Source: Dipteris shenzhenensis (lineage: Eukaryota; Polypodiophyta; Polypodiopsida; Gleicheniales). From it: 64,000 nucleotides of DNA. The translations under genes and the position numbers were made by a program. Positions 34,890-47,860 of the stretch are shown piece after piece; position 1 is the first letter of the stretch, and each line of letters starts with the position of its first letter. The notes under the pieces were generated by a model. That model did no database searches, was not told the origin of the DNA, and was given only the letters and a program-made list of their open reading frames with translations. Where the stretch lies: assembly GCA_047967505.1 (NCBI GenBank), contig CM106539.1, one strand, 5' to 3'.

Positions 34890-34894
34890 GTTGT

Positions 34895-35062
34895 TACAGC
34901 TTGTATACGTAGTAGAGTAGGTCACCATTATGGAAACCATTCGTAGTCATTGGATTCTTTTCCTTTGAATGGTTTATAAAAACTTTGAAGGCATTAGTAA
35001 GGAAAATTCCAAGATCCAAGGGAAGCATAGCACTAGCCTGCTTGTGAGCTAAAAGTTAGAAG
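34895..35062 (+). pseudogene. Old CACTA Tnp2 remnant, part 2
   Basis: Continues the remnant interrupted by the LTR element. TTTGAATGGTTTATAAAAAC and the following GGCATTAGTAAGG and AGCATAGCACTAGCC correspond to Tnp2 at about 15950-16035 (GAGCAGTTTATGAAAACTTT onwards). It ends at a G-rich tandem repeat. Confidence 0.75.
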
Positions 35063-35080
35063 GGAGGATGCAAGGATGGA

Positions 35081-35740
35081 AAATGCAAATGGCATCGCAG
35101 GATGATGGGGGTGTGGGTTTTGGGTTATGCGAAACTGTTGGTATAATCAACATTATTCTCTTTTGTAACTATAACCCTAAGTCACTGGTATTAACATTGG
35201 TATGGACGTTGGTAAATACCAATACATCAGAGGATTTAAGGGGGGATTTGGGGGTTCTGGGAGTTTGGGGATTTGGGGGAGTTTAGGGGGTTTGGGGGGT
35301 TTGATGGGGTTTTAGGGGTTTTGGGTGGGGGCTGGGGAGGTTTGGGAAAATACAAATGGCATCGCAAGACGATGGGGGTGTGGGTTTTGGGTTCTGCGAA
35401 ACCGTTGGTATAATTGACATTATTCTCTTTTGTAACTATAACCCTAAGTCACTGGTATTAATGTTGGTATGGATGTCAGTAAATACCAATACAGCAGAGG
35501 ATTTAAGGGGGGATTTGGGGGTTTTGGGAGTTTGGGGGTTTGGGGGGTTTTGGGGGAGTTTAGGGGGTTTGGGGGGTTTGATGGGGTTCTAGGGGTTTTG
35601 GGTGGGAGCTGGGGAGGTTTGGGGGGTTTGAGGGGATTTAGCGGGGGTTTGTTGACGGGATTTAAGGGGGGGTTGTGGGTTGGGGGTTTGAGGGGATTTT
35701 GGGGGATTAAGGGGTTTTGGAGTTTACGGTTTAAAGTTTT
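35081..35740 (+). repeat. 267-bp tandem repeat with G-rich, telomere-like tail
   Basis: Two units starting AAAT.CAAATGGCATCGCA (35081 and 35348) share a unique 140-bp head (GTTGGTATAAT..ACATTATTC and so on) followed by degenerate GGGGTTT/GGGGATTTA/GGGTTTT runs. The G-rich run continues after unit 2 to about 35735. The runs resemble a scrambled plant telomere repeat (TTTAGGG) and have G-quadruplex potential. Open frames here (Gly-rich) are artefacts. Confidence 0.85.
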
Positions 35741-35752
35741 TTTGTTGACCTA

Positions 35753-36350
35753 AATACCATGTCCCAAATACTATGCACAATTCCAAAGATGAAGTGGAAG
35801 ATGTTGACAATGGTTGGGATGGATTATGACACCATCCACCCTTACCATAATGATTGTATTAAGTTTTATCATGAGTATGGAGATTTTAATAATTGTCCTT
35901 AGTGTGGGGCACAGTGCTATAGATAGGACTTGCTAGGTGAGAAGATCATAGTAAAGGCCTTGAGACATTTCCCCATCATCCCCAAAATACAATACATGTT
36001 CAAATACAAGTCCATTGCATAGATGATGATGTGGCATGCTATACACTGGTTTGCCGATGACACTTTGAGGGTCCTTGTAGATTGTGCTACTTGGAAGCAC
36101 ATAGACAACACGTGGTCAGCCTTTGCAAGGGAGCCACACAATTTACATCTTGGTCTCACAATGGACAGCATGAACCGTTTTGAGTTGCGCTCAACATCTT
36201 GGTCGACATGGCCCGCTAGTCTTCCCACCCATGGCTAATAATAAAGAAGGGACACCTCATGGTTGTACTACTTGTGCCAGGGAAGTACAATGTCAAGAAT
36301 ATGGATGTGTACATGGCACACTTGATCGAGGAACTCCAGACCCTATGGTT
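35753..36350 (+). pseudogene. Old CACTA Tnp2 remnant (N-terminal core)
   Basis: Matches Tnp2 exon 3 of the full element (about 14066-14690): ATACCATG.CC, TTGACAATGGTTGGGATGGA, then in protein the DSMNRFELRSTSWSTWP stretch (against DGVNPFGLRSTSWSTWP) and YNVKNMDVYMAHLIEEL near 36285-36330. Stops, a deletion after the WSTWP motif and frameshifts show it is dead. It lies after, not before, the C-terminal remnant at 32.1-35.1 kb, so it derives from a separate insertion or a rearrangement. Confidence 0.85.
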
Positions 36351-36384
36351 GGTCATACATGTCTAATGTCTCTGGAGCTCTGAG

Positions 36385-37095
36385 GTGGACCACATATATT
36401 TCCATCAAGGGAAAACCCAAGAGCTTTGCATTGTCACTCCATTTTTCAATGGAGGAAGTGTGCACAATATGCTAACGTGTCTCCCACAGTGCTGTGGAAC
36501 ATATCTGACATGGGTTAAGTTCGTACAAGGTCCACACAACCAACAAAAAAACCTCACTTTGACTGGAACTCCCCACTCACCAGGTTGCAGGCAAGGTTTT
36601 TCTATTAGCGTGCTTTGTCTATTGCTGCTACTATTGCAATTCTTTGAGAGAAGTCCATGAACACAGATATGCTCACATTGATCCACAAGCAACTAACTAC
36701 ATGCTGGATTTCACAAGAGATGATGCATCTCTACGAGTAGGGATTATTGATTGGGGAAGAACCCTCCACTAGACTGAAAGCAGATATTTGCAAGACTTGA
36801 CTTATGCTCCTTCAAAGGAATTTCCATGGTTTGTGAAAAAATTGTATGTTAGTCTAAATACACATCCAAATCCCAAGGGTGCATGGGCACCAGAGTCAGA
36901 TTGCTTTGCTAATGGTTAGTTGTTTAGAGAAATGGCCAACTTTCTCATAGATGTTGTAGGAGCTCTCAATGACAACTCAGTGAAGGGAGACATGGCAATC
37001 AAACTCTTGGTTGATTGTGGTAACTCATCTATGCAAGACTCATCCAAAGATGGAGCTACCATGGAAGCAACTGTGACAAAACTACATAGTTTCAT
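36385..37095 (+). pseudogene. Unidentified coding remnant spanning the duplication edge
   Basis: The plus strand reads HRYAHIDPQATNYMLDF, VGIIDWGRTLH, stop, TESRYLQDLTYAPSKEF, PWFVKKLYVSLNTHPNPKG, then the part shared with the window start (GAWAPESDCFANG, stop, LFREMANFLIDVVGALNDNS). A handful of stops interrupt an otherwise coherent reading from about 36645; 36385-36645 is less certain. The family is not recognised. Only the part after 36878 can be compared with copy 1, because the window begins there. Confidence 0.4.
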
Positions 37096-39712
37096 GTAAA
37101 CGAGGATGTGGCAATGCGACCCTAGTGAGGAAATGAAGACGTGTTGTTGAACATAGGCTACATCTTTTTTGAGGTTGAACGATATGACCACAATTTTGAT
37201 TTCTAAATTTGTAATGTCTTTGGATTGTACATATGGATTATTGAAGTTCTTGTAACATGTATCTTCAACACTTGGAAGTATTGTCAGATTGAGATAGATT
37301 CATGCTCGATTGTAACAATTTGTGAGAGACTATCTTTTTAATTACATCCCTCAATATTAATAAACTTTGAGCATGTTGACAGATCTTCCCCATCCAAACC
37401 CTACGGGTTTTGAGCCACAAATGGCTCAAGATTGAGGTAGTTGCTGGGATAATCCAAAGTCGCAAGGATAACACAAGAGCCATTTGGATCCTATATATTG
37501 ATAACACAAGATCCATTTGAAGACAAAGAGGTAGTTGAGAGAATCAAGAGATGCCTTGATACCATATGGGCCTAAGTGGTTGTAGCAAAAGAGAGAAGAG
37601 AGAGAGGGGTACAAGGAATAGTGTTGGGCCTCTGTTCAAAAGGTGACATGTGTAAAAGGCCAAATGGTTGACTTTGGTCTTCATTGTTGTATGCAACCTT
37701 TGAGAAATACAAACTATCTTCTTGCTCATGTGTTGAGATTGAGATTTGCTTGCTCTCCTTGTTCACCTTTTGTGTTAGCCACAATCCCATTTCCCTTTCT
37801 TCTCCTTCTCCATCCTCCTTCCTTCTTCCCTCCCCCTCCCCTCTCTCTCTTCCTCTCACCCCCTTCTTCTTGGTGGAAACCCCATTCCAATGATTAGGTA
37901 CATGAGTGAAGGCTTTACTACACAATGCTCCCACAAGGAGTAGCCAGGGAGGGAGGATCTCTGTCAACACACCTCAACCATCCCCACGACAGGGTTGCTC
38001 ATGCACTTAGGGCTTGTTAGTGGAGAGTAGGATTGGATTGGAAGTGGAAAAAAGTGAAGAAAGAGTGACTTTTGGAGTAGAAAAGCTCACTTTTCAACTT
38101 TTTGTCCATAGAGCCATTTTCATGCATTTGAGCTTGTTTCTTATTGCTTTTTGATGTTTGTTTATACAAGGAGGTAGATAGAATGATTTCTAAGCTTGTT
38201 GTAGTGTCAAATCCAAATAAAAACACTTGAAAATGAAGATTCGAGTGGAATTTTGAAGTGGTTTTGGGTGCTTAATAGTCCAACTTGTAGAAACCGCTCA
38301 TTTGTGTGCCAAAAGTTATTGTTTTGTGTTGTTTATTTATTTGTGGTAGGTAGTTTAGGTCCTTAGCACTCCTCCCATGCACACAAACCTAGAATAGAAC
38401 TAGAAAAATCACCAAGACTCATAAGAAGGGAGTCGGCCACACTGTGTGTTCCCAGACAATCCAAACCAACATCATAATCACATTCTTACAAGTGATGGTC
38501 ATTGTAGCCTAATGACACTTTTGGATAGCCATCTTGTCTCATTAGTATACTTTTGCAAATACAAGCACCACATGTAATCCAAAAAAAGAAATGGCTCAAC
38601 CCTAGGAAAGACTCCCATATTCCAGGTCGGCGGGGGGCATCACTTCCACCCGCTCTTGTGAATGGCAGGGGGCATCACTTTCCCCACTCATTGACCTCTA
38701 GGGATCTAAACTCTACTGCATATTGAAACATGCATACACAAGCAATTTAAGGAGGTAAGAAGGTCTTACATATCTTCAAGATGAGAAAACCAAAGAACAA
38801 AGGATTGTTAGTACAAAGTTATGCATGTGCAAGAACATGAGCATGCCGTAGGTGCATGTGTCTATATTAAAGAATATGTGTATTTGTACATGTGCAAACA
38901 TGTGAGTACATCTATAAAACTAGGTGCATGTGTCCATGTTTCCACAAAAACTATAGAAATATGGGATATGAAGGGGGGAAATTAGTTCATAGGATACATT
39001 AGAGAAATTAGTTCATAGGATACATTAGGATACATGTGCTGCTCCTTACAGGCACCTACTGCACCATCTATTTTGCCCTCTAGCTAGTCTCTTGTCAGCC
39101 CCAGATCTGGTATTTTAACTGTTGCAAAAGTCACACATTACTTGCAACCACCTTAAGTCCTGAGGTGTACAACCCACATTGCATTCTATGTGCTGCCCAT
39201 GTGGCAACCCCCTCTCTTTGTTTTTCTCTGTGGGTATGCCACCACATGGCAGCCACTATGCTGCCCATGTGGTAGCCATAACCTTAAGCCTCTGGGGGTT
39301 CAAGGATCTCTTGACTTTAGGAAGGAAAATGCCAACTCTAGAAGTGGGAAAACAGAGTTAGAAAGTTTTCATGAGGGGAAAGATTTTTAGTAGATGCCTA
39401 GAATCTTGTTGGACTTTGTCATCCATGACTAGGCAAGTTACCTTTTCTAGCTAGGTGCCCCAAGCACTCTCCCCAAATTCTTTGCAAATTCTACTCATTA
39501 ATTACAGTCCTAAAGCATTCTCCCCACATGCTTTGCAAATTTCATGAATTAATCCCCAAAGCATTCTCCCTAGTGCATGCTTTGCAAATTCTAATAATTA
39601 ATTACAATCCTCCCTGGGCCTCCCAATTCCTAATTCCTTGTTCATCCTTGATGGAACTTACTCACTTATCTCATCCACTTGGGCATGTTTCAATGTGCCA
39701 ATCACATTGGTT
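36878..39712 (+). repeat. Segmental duplication, left block, copy 2
   Basis: Second copy of 1-2854, in the same orientation. It ends at CACATTGGTT, after which the sequence continues into DNA absent from copy 1. Confidence 0.95.
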
Positions 39713-41910
39713 GATCACACGTGAAAATTTTGTATGCTAGTCACATTCAAGCTTTTGGAGTATTAGAGCGTTCGATGGTGGCTAATCACATCAGCTCCTT
39801 TATTCAGAGTAGATTCTTTGGGTGCTAATCATATTAGAGTTCTTTCATGCTAATCATATTAGCTTGTCTAATTGTGGTGGAGTTCCTACGTGCTAATCAT
39901 ATTAGCTTCTCTAATCATATTAGAGTTCATGAATGCTAAGCATATCATATTAGAGTTCCTTGATAGCATATAGCTATGAAAATTCCACTCAAATTGGAAG
40001 AAAAACCTATCCACCTTAAATCTTAAGTCTCCAACTAGCATGGTGACATGCAAAGCTACTACACTGCATAAACCATATTATAATAAAATGTTCATCCTTA
40101 ATAAGGTGAAATGTTGCAAAGGGGATATGGGGGGAGGGCTTCAGATTTATGGGTTTGACGTGGACTTTCCTATGGAGAGTATGTGTAATACAATAGCAAA
40201 TTGTATGAGTGTTGTCATATAAGCATTGAATAGCAGAATGATACCGCATTATATGTGGTGCAGTTGATTTATTGTTCCTTGTGTGGCTTTCTCCTTCTCA
40301 TTGTCTCTTCCTACCTTAGATTTGCCTTTGCTCATAGTCCTCTACATTTTTTGTGATCCTACTGGGAGGGTGGGCCCCACCCAATTAGGAGAATAGGGTG
40401 TGATAGGCTTAGGTTGTTAAAAAAAACCATAACAGAGGGCCTATGTAGTAGAAGATAGATAGCATAGCCCCCATAAACTCATTGTTTATTGCTATTGTGG
40501 ATGAATAATGAGCCATCATTTTGTAGGAGTTGAGAGTCCTAAATCAATTAACTGGCCAGCCTTAGTGGGCCAATCCTATAAACCAACCCATAGCCCTATG
40601 CATGGGTTTATGGGTCTGTGTGCTAGCTGACCTAGTTGATTAGTCAACCAGCCAGTCCAAGCCCTACATAAGGGCAAGGGAACAATTGCCCATTGCATCC
40701 CCTTCCCTACTATACTTGTCCCAGATCTTCCAATTCTTGCACCCTTCTTGAATTTCTCTAGGGTATTTTCTTGTCCTAGATATGGCCCATTTGTTGCTCG
40801 TTACAAGCACCTGCTACACTAGGACTACACCATCCATTTTGCCCTCTAATTGGTCTCCTGTCAGCCCCAGATCTGGTCTTTTCACTATAGCAGAAGTTAC
40901 ACATTACTTGCAACCACCTCACCTCTAATCCACACTATTCCAGGCATCTGGATGGCCTTCGGCTTGCTACGTAAGTCCAAAGATGTGCTGCCCACATGGC
41001 ATCCTATGTCTTGCCCATGTGGCAGCCCCATCTTTTTGTTTTACTCTATGGCTATGCCACGAAATGGTCGATGGCTAGGCAAGAAAGCAAATGCTAACTC
41101 TAGAAGGGGAAAGATTTCGTGAGAGGAGGGATCTTTAAGAATCTTGTTGAACTTGGTCATCCATGACTAGGCAAGTTACCTTTTCTAACTAGGTGCCCCA
41201 AAGCACTCTCCACACATGCTTCCCAAATTCTACTCATTAATTATAGTCCTAAAGCATTCTCCCCATATGCTTTGCAAATTCCACCTAGGTGCCTGAAACC
41301 ATTCTCCCTGCATGCTTGCAAATTCTACTAATTAATTGTAGTCCTCGCATTTGTGCCTTCCAATTCCTAATTCCTTGTTCATCCTTGATGGGAATTATTC
41401 ACTTATCTCATCCACTTTGACAATTTTGTATGCTAATCACATCAGAGCTTTTGGAGTACTTGCCTTTGGAGTATCTACCTCATTGGCCCTCTCACCTCAC
41501 TAGAGTGTCCAATGGTGGCTAATCACATCAACTCCTTTATTCATAGTAGATTCTTGGGATTCTAATCCTATTAGCTCCTCTAATCATATTACAGTTCTTG
41601 CATGCTAATCATCTTAGCTCCTCTAATTATATTAGAGTTCCAGCATGATATTAGCTTCTCTAATCATATTAGAGTTCATGAATGCTAATCATATCATATT
41701 AGAGTTACCTGATAGCATATGGTTATGAAAATGCCACTTAAATTGGAAGAAAAATCTATCCACCTTAAATCTTGAGTCTCCAACTAGCATGGTGACATGA
41801 AAAGATACTATGATGCATAAAACCATAGTACAATAAAATGTTCACCCTTAGTAAGTTGAAATGTTGCAAAGGGGATTTGGAGGGAGAGCTTGAGTTTATA
41901 GATCTTACAC
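39050..41910 (+). repeat. Old tandem duplication, two units about 1.7 kb apart
   Basis: Unit 1 (about 39055-40160) and unit 2 (about 40795-41905) share CAGCCCCAGATCTGGT, TTACTTGCAACCACCT, the serial GCTTTGCAAATTC blocks, CTTATCTCATCCACTT, GGCTAATCACATCA, repeated CTAATCATATTAG motifs and CAACTAGCATGGTGACATG in the same order, with clear divergence and indels. Homology is continuous across 39712/39713, which shows that this sequence was contiguous before the segmental duplication diverged. A 0.6-kb spacer separates the units. No gene was recognised. Confidence 0.85.
39790..39965 (+). repeat. Short interspersed CTAATCATATTAG repeats
   Basis: Five or six copies of GCTAATCATATTAG(AGTTC/CTTCT) occur; the corresponding cluster in unit 2 is at about 41560-41710. 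Confidence 0.75.
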
Positions 41911-44830
41911 ATATACTTGGAAGGCACTAGCATGGTAGAAGGAGTAAAGCAATGCGTAAATGAAGTTAAAGTAAGAAGCTAGATCAAATAGAGTTGCGAT
42001 CAATGCAGCAGACACATACCTCTATCTCATCCATGCTAAAAGGTATGGTCATGAGAATCTATACACAATGATGTAATTAGCTTGAATATAATAAGTGAGC
42101 ATTTACCTAAGCTTTAGGCAGAAGAGTGATGCTTTCACAACATAACAAATTGAGTTGGTAGACAATATACTATGAGGTGCACAAGAGTGGAAAAGCTGCA
42201 TAGTTGAATATATTTGAGCTTTATGTCAGATTTCAATAGTAGTTTCATGTCATCACCACGAGATAAGTGAAAACATGGTTACACCAAATGCAGAACATTG
42301 TCCAAGCTTTATACTTCCCAAAAATTAAAATCTATGTTTCTCATAAGCAAATGCTACATTGAAGCATTATTCGAAGGCAGTGGAGGATAATCACCACAAA
42401 GACCTTCATGACATCAATTGTCAGCTAGAGAAATCTCTATGATATAATTCTTTGAAAGGAAAGGAAATTCATGAACTTGTACGTGACTTGCAAAGAATGC
42501 AAGCTGCACTAAACATAGTGTAGGCTACAAGGAACAGGCTTGAAGTTGAAGCCACGAAACTAAAGGATAATCTTGTGCAGGTTTAGGAGGAAAGATTAAC
42601 CTTGCAACAGACCACATTCTCACACATGGAATAGCAAAGAGGAGATCAAAGGGTTAAGAGATTCTATTGTGAGTAAGGAAACATAAATTCAAGGATTGAG
42701 ATTAAGGTAAAATTGCTACAATCCACACTATCCCATACCAAGGAATAAGAACAAAACTGGCTAGATCAGCAAGCTCAGTGGGAAGTCCTCAGTTAGCAAA
42801 TGAAAGAAAGAAACATTGCTTATGGCAATGAATTGCTTGATGTTCACCAACAAGCAATGCTACAGTTGTCAAAGAGAGAGAACATTTGGCTTGAAGAGAA
42901 AGAAAACCTAGTCACTCAAATTCAGCAAACATAGAAAGAAATTGGGTTACATTCCTAGTTGGGACTTCCAACCATGGTCATGTTCAAAATCTTACCTCTC
43001 TAGAGCAGCATAATGAAGTCGACTAGAGCCAACATGAGCACCAAATTTAGAGAGGTCGTTGCTGGTTGATGTGACATGTGTCTTGCCCCAAGCCCTCTAT
43101 CTGCATATACTTGTCCATAGGTAGCCAGAGAAGCAATAACATGAAACATTCCTTTAAATCAACATATCGTGCAAAAAAATGAGCAGAGTAAAAAATCATT
43201 TGCTAGAGGAAATCAAAACAAGATCTTAAAGCAACAATAGTGATTTATTACTTGCCAAAAAAGTGAGTAGAGTGACCAAAAAGCATTTGCTAAAGGAAAC
43301 CTACGTAGGCAAGGATATTGCTATCCAATGAGCTTTGAACTTTAAGATCCAACCTGTGGGTTTTTCACAATCATAGCCAATAAGCTGCCACTAGCGTGAG
43401 TTGCCACAGTACTGCACTGAACACCTGCTGCTCAATATTGCTATAGCCAAAGCCAAGAAGAGATGATGAGGCATCTACAACAAGAAGTTTACGAGGAAGA
43501 AGATGCATCCAGCATGCTCTTTAGTGCTATGCATTCAGCTTTGCTACTTTAAATCTCCCCTTGCTTTCCAGATCGTGGATAGACAAAAGGGCGCCATGGC
43601 GGAAAAGAGTGCGAGGTGGTGCTCCGTGAGGAAGGTGAGGTCGATGGCTCCTCCACGGGATGACATCCACATGCTTGGAACTCATCAGGAAAAGAAGGGA
43701 AGGGCAGGAACTTCTTGAAGTATACTTCTATGCTAAGCTGGAGGAGGCCGAGAAGGGGACAATAGTTGCTACTCACGGTATTGAGAGGAGATAAAGCTCA
43801 AAATCATGGATGTGACTAGAGATATAGGGAGGGGGTGAAACCAAAATCAGTGCATCTATACTCTCGAGGAATGGCGGGAGAAATTGAAACCAATATGTAT
43901 ATCCTCTCAAGAAAGGGAGGGCAAAATTGAGCTTGTGAAAGTGAGTGAAAAGGTTTTTTTTGGGCTAAAAATGACATATAAAAGTCTATTAGAATAGCCC
44001 TTTCATATCAAATGTTTTTTCCCTAGTCACATAGTGGCGAAAACATCACTTTAGTCACTTTGGAAATATTATAATATTGCATATATGTACATATACATAT
44101 ATTATTATATGTATATATATCTTAACAACCACACGTACATTGAGAAATATGAAATCCCATAACTATTCCACAAATCCACAACTCCTAAATGAATGAATTA
44201 TATGCCATTCATCTTGTCTTGTAATAATAATAATAGAAGCAAACCGCTGCACTAGTGGTAGTTATATTCCTAGTGTGTGTGCAACCAACCACCGTGTTGG
44301 TGAGCAACCACCGCACTGATGGTAGTTAAGTTAATGTCCTCATAATAATAGAAGCAAACCACCATGCTAGTTGCAATTAATATCTTAGTGCACAACCAAC
44401 CTCCGAGCTGTAACCAACCAATGCTATTACATTAGAAGCTATTATACTAGAATGAATATTTTATCAGCACTTTCTACTATTTTCACAATACCCAATGATG
44501 TCTTTAAATTATCCACTATTCTCACTAGCTTTGAAAATTAGTCTCATCCACAACCTCTTTCATATCTAGATGTCCTATGATCCTTGAAAAAATGTTAGAC
44601 TTCGCTCTCAAGTCCAAGTTTTTTGTGATCTGCTGGAAATATTGCACAACTATTAATGTCAGGTGTATCATCAGTGCATTGAGTGAGTTGCTTTAATGGT
44701 GTGGCACTTCCAATGCAGAGTTCTCCATGCTGCACATGACCATATTTCAATGGTATATCATGAATTAATGAATGGTACAGGAAGAAAATAAGTCAAAACA
44801 TGCATGCTCAATCTTATTGTATGAAAGAGT
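41911..44830. other. Mostly non-coding, with a coiled-coil coding remnant
   Basis: About 42370-42960 on the plus strand reads as a broken, Glu/Gln/Lys/Leu-rich heptad-like protein (for example KEIHELVRDLQRMQAALNIV and KENLVTQIQQT) with several stops, suggesting a former coiled-coil protein, host or retroelement. 44220-44420 has short repeats around CAACCACCG..CT.GTGGTAGTT. Nothing else is recognised. Confidence 0.4.
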
Positions 44831-44835
44831 CATCC

Positions 44836-44838
<3 letters not shown>

Positions 44839-44931
<93 letters not shown>
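44839..44931 (+). repeat. Compound (GA)n microsatellite
   Basis: Two GA runs (44839-44888 and 44893-44931) are separated by AATCA. Further GA-rich DNA extends to about 45240, including two units of GATTCCACGAGAGAGAAGAG at about 45163 and 45217. Confidence 0.97.
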
Positions 44932-44934
<3 letters not shown>

Positions 44935-45424
44935 TAGAATTGTACATTTATCCACAAGAGACATAATCATACACTCAACATGTCAATTGGATTTTGTGCC
45001 AAAGAGAGATAATCATACATTCAAAAGCGTGAGGGATCTAGTGAGAGAGAAGGGGAGAGAATCATATAGCCAAAGCAGTTTGCAGAGAGAGAGAGGGATG
45101 GACCTCCTATGAAGATGAGCCGAGAGAATTGCAAAGTCAATAGGACTTAGATGTGTGTGACCGATTCCACGAGAGAGAAGAGAGTCAAGTGTCAATGGTC
45201 TCAAACACATGCGACTGATTCCACGAGAGAGAAGAGAGTCACTTTAGAGTAGATTGTAAATCGTGGACTCCTCGACATGTGTGGGGTAAGACAAATCAGA
45301 TTAGACAATGTGCGGGGACTCCTTGTTATGTGAGGATAAGCATCTTTTCTTCCATAGTAGTAGACAATTTAGGACAAAATCTATGCTAAGACCCTGCTAG
45401 CTGTTTGCCAAAAAGAGTACTTTT

Positions 45425-46270
45425 CTAAACATCGTAGCATGATTTCACCCTTCCCAATTGGTAGATATAAGGATGGGTGTTGTGATAAAGGCACCACTTT
45501 AAAAGCTCAAAGGCTTGGTCGCACTCTTCAATCCATAAGAATTCCACCAACAATTTGAAAAGTATCGTGGCATACCACAATATAAATCTTCTATAGTAGC
45601 TGGCATGCCGCATTAAGACCTATACACATTTGGAATTTGTAGAAGGAGGCAATTGCATGATGATTTTGATTTTTCCCATGTCAGTTTTGTAATCCCATGT
45701 TAAGAAACGATGCGTCCCAAAACACCTCTGTGGGTGACCACCTTGAACTGGCATTTTGTTGGATTTAAGGAGGTGCCATACTCCTTGCATTTGATTAGAA
45801 CTACTCTACGACATTTTAAGTGGTCTTGCTTGTTGGAGTGGATGCACAAATCATCCAAGAATACTGCATGAATCTACTCAAAAATGATTGGCAATGAACA
45901 TGACACTCTCTAGAATGTGTTTGGGGCATTACATAGGCCGAAGGGCATGAACCTATAAGCAAATATGCCCCATTTTGTAGCAAATGCTATTTTGGATTGG
46001 TCATCAGGAGCAATTTGCACTTGGTTATAGCCACTACAGCCATCCAAGAAGCTGTATATCTCTCTAATCCAGCCACCTTTTCCAACATTGGTTCTATAAG
46101 TGGTCGAGGATAGCTAGCAATCCCTGATTGTGGTGGCATTCACATTATTTAAGTTAACACATATCCCTAGCTTGTTGTTGCATTTAGGCGCGATGTGATG
46201 ATGGGTGAAATCCAATCAGTGTGCACTATCTAATAGATCAATCCTGCATCTAAAAGTTTTTCCAGTTCAT
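45425..46270 (-). pseudogene. Gypsy A reverse transcriptase remnant
   Basis: Minus strand: CVNLNNVNATT, then SFLDGCSGYNQVQIAPDDQ (first catalytic Asp of RT), then WGIFAYRFMPFGLCNAPNTF, then AVFLDDLCIHS (the xxDD catalytic block), then YYRRFI..YATI and EECDQAFELLKWCL at the RT/RNase H junction. These are canonical Ty3/gypsy blocks. Several stops, for example after NAPNTF, show decay, although the catalytic LDD is preserved. Its length is what is expected for the RT domain alone. Confidence 0.9.
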
Positions 46271-47449
46271 CATAGACCATGGTGCCATATTTTGGATTTG
46301 TTCTATATGGTCCACATATCTTAGGGTGGACACCTTCCCTAATAGGGATCGTGTGTACTACCACTTCTAGTGAAATTCCCCTCATTTCCTTGTATGACCA
46401 TGCTAGGCAGTCTCGCTATTCCATTAGGAGTTCTTTAGATTTGTTACAGTTTCTTTTGTGAGCTATTTCCCAATAATACCAATTTCTCCTCCTCCCCTTC
46501 AAGGGTGAGGCTTATTGTTATAGTTTTTTCTGGTCCCTCATACATTGGAGTCTCTCCATGTTATCAGTTTCTTGCACTTTAGATTCTTGTACTAGTCTTG
46601 TCATTGCTATGGGGACACTATCACTAGTGTAGTTCTTGAAGTACTCTGGTACTTCACAAAGATCAACCTCTGATGGTGTTGAACTAGCCTTACATTGGCC
46701 ATGGTCACTCGGTGGCATAAAATCATTAACCAGTTTTTAAGGATCTTGTGAACTTTCTTTTTCTGGCTTAAACTTTCAAAACTTTTTACATTGGGAGTTG
46801 TTGGGCAACTTTTCCACTGCAAATTATTCCCAAGTAGTAGTTCATTTGTTGTTCACACTCCTGTAAGTCCATAGGTGGACCATTCAAGAGGGGATGGTTT
46901 AGATTATGGGAGAGCTGGCTTTGTAAGATACAACTCTATAGGATCTTTGTTTGGACTCGTTTGAACTCATTGAAGTGGTTGGACTTGGCTTTGTTGATAT
47001 GTCCTCCTTTGGTTTTCTTGCAGGATTTTCTACTATTATTCAGCTTTGGAGATTCAACTTTGTGAAGTTTAGCTGCCATTAAAGACATGGTGTTCTAATT
47101 GAGCATTTTCAGCCTCTATTTCAAGGTCCCAAGGAAAATTCGAGTCCTTATTATAATTGAAAGCTTCTTTAGGATCACTATTCCATTCAAGGTCAACCAT
47201 AAAGAATTGCACTTCTAAATCTATTGGTTCTTCATGTATGAGTGGAGGTTTTACCTGTATGATTGTAGCGTAAATTTATGAGAAGATTGGATCTAGTGGA
47301 TGGCAGCTGTCAATGGTCGCAAATGCTTGGATCCAATTGTTGATATTGCTTTATGTATCTCCAGTTAAGGTTTTTTGTTGTGGGAGGTTTGATTTACTTG
47401 AGATTGTCATTGAAGAGGTTTCGTCCAATGGTCTAGGCACGATGGGTTT

Positions 47450-47860
47450 TATTGCTCCTATCCCCAGATTGACTCATACTGCTATGTCATGATTTTGTAT
47501 TGTCAATCTATCAGTTCCCCAATCATGGAGGACTGATGCTTCACGCAGGAAAGGATGTCCAAGCAATAATTGATAAGATTTCTTGGGGAGATCCAAGACT
47601 GTGAACTGAAGAGTAAAGCGGACTCCTGCTACTTTTGTGGATACTCCATTCACTATACCCTAGGGATTTGCACGTGAATCATCTATAAGGCGGATGTTTA
47701 AATAAGCCTTTTGCTTTGGTGGGGGACCCCATTCATCATAGAGACCCTTGGATATGACATTCACACCTGCTCCACCATCTACAATGGCTTGGATCCCATC
47801 AAATTCTTTCTAGATTAAAGGCACAATGATGTTACATATGTCATCTGTTTCACCCATCCG
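47450..47860 (-). pseudogene. Gypsy A aspartic protease remnant
   Basis: Minus strand reads AIVDGGAGVNVISKGLYDEW (active-site region; D-G-G replaces the usual D-S/T-G), followed by QLLLGHPFLREASVLHDWG, the paired hydrophobic motif that ends plant gypsy proteases. One internal stop (after RANP) interrupts it. It would cut the Gag-Pol polyprotein in the particle. Confidence 0.8.
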
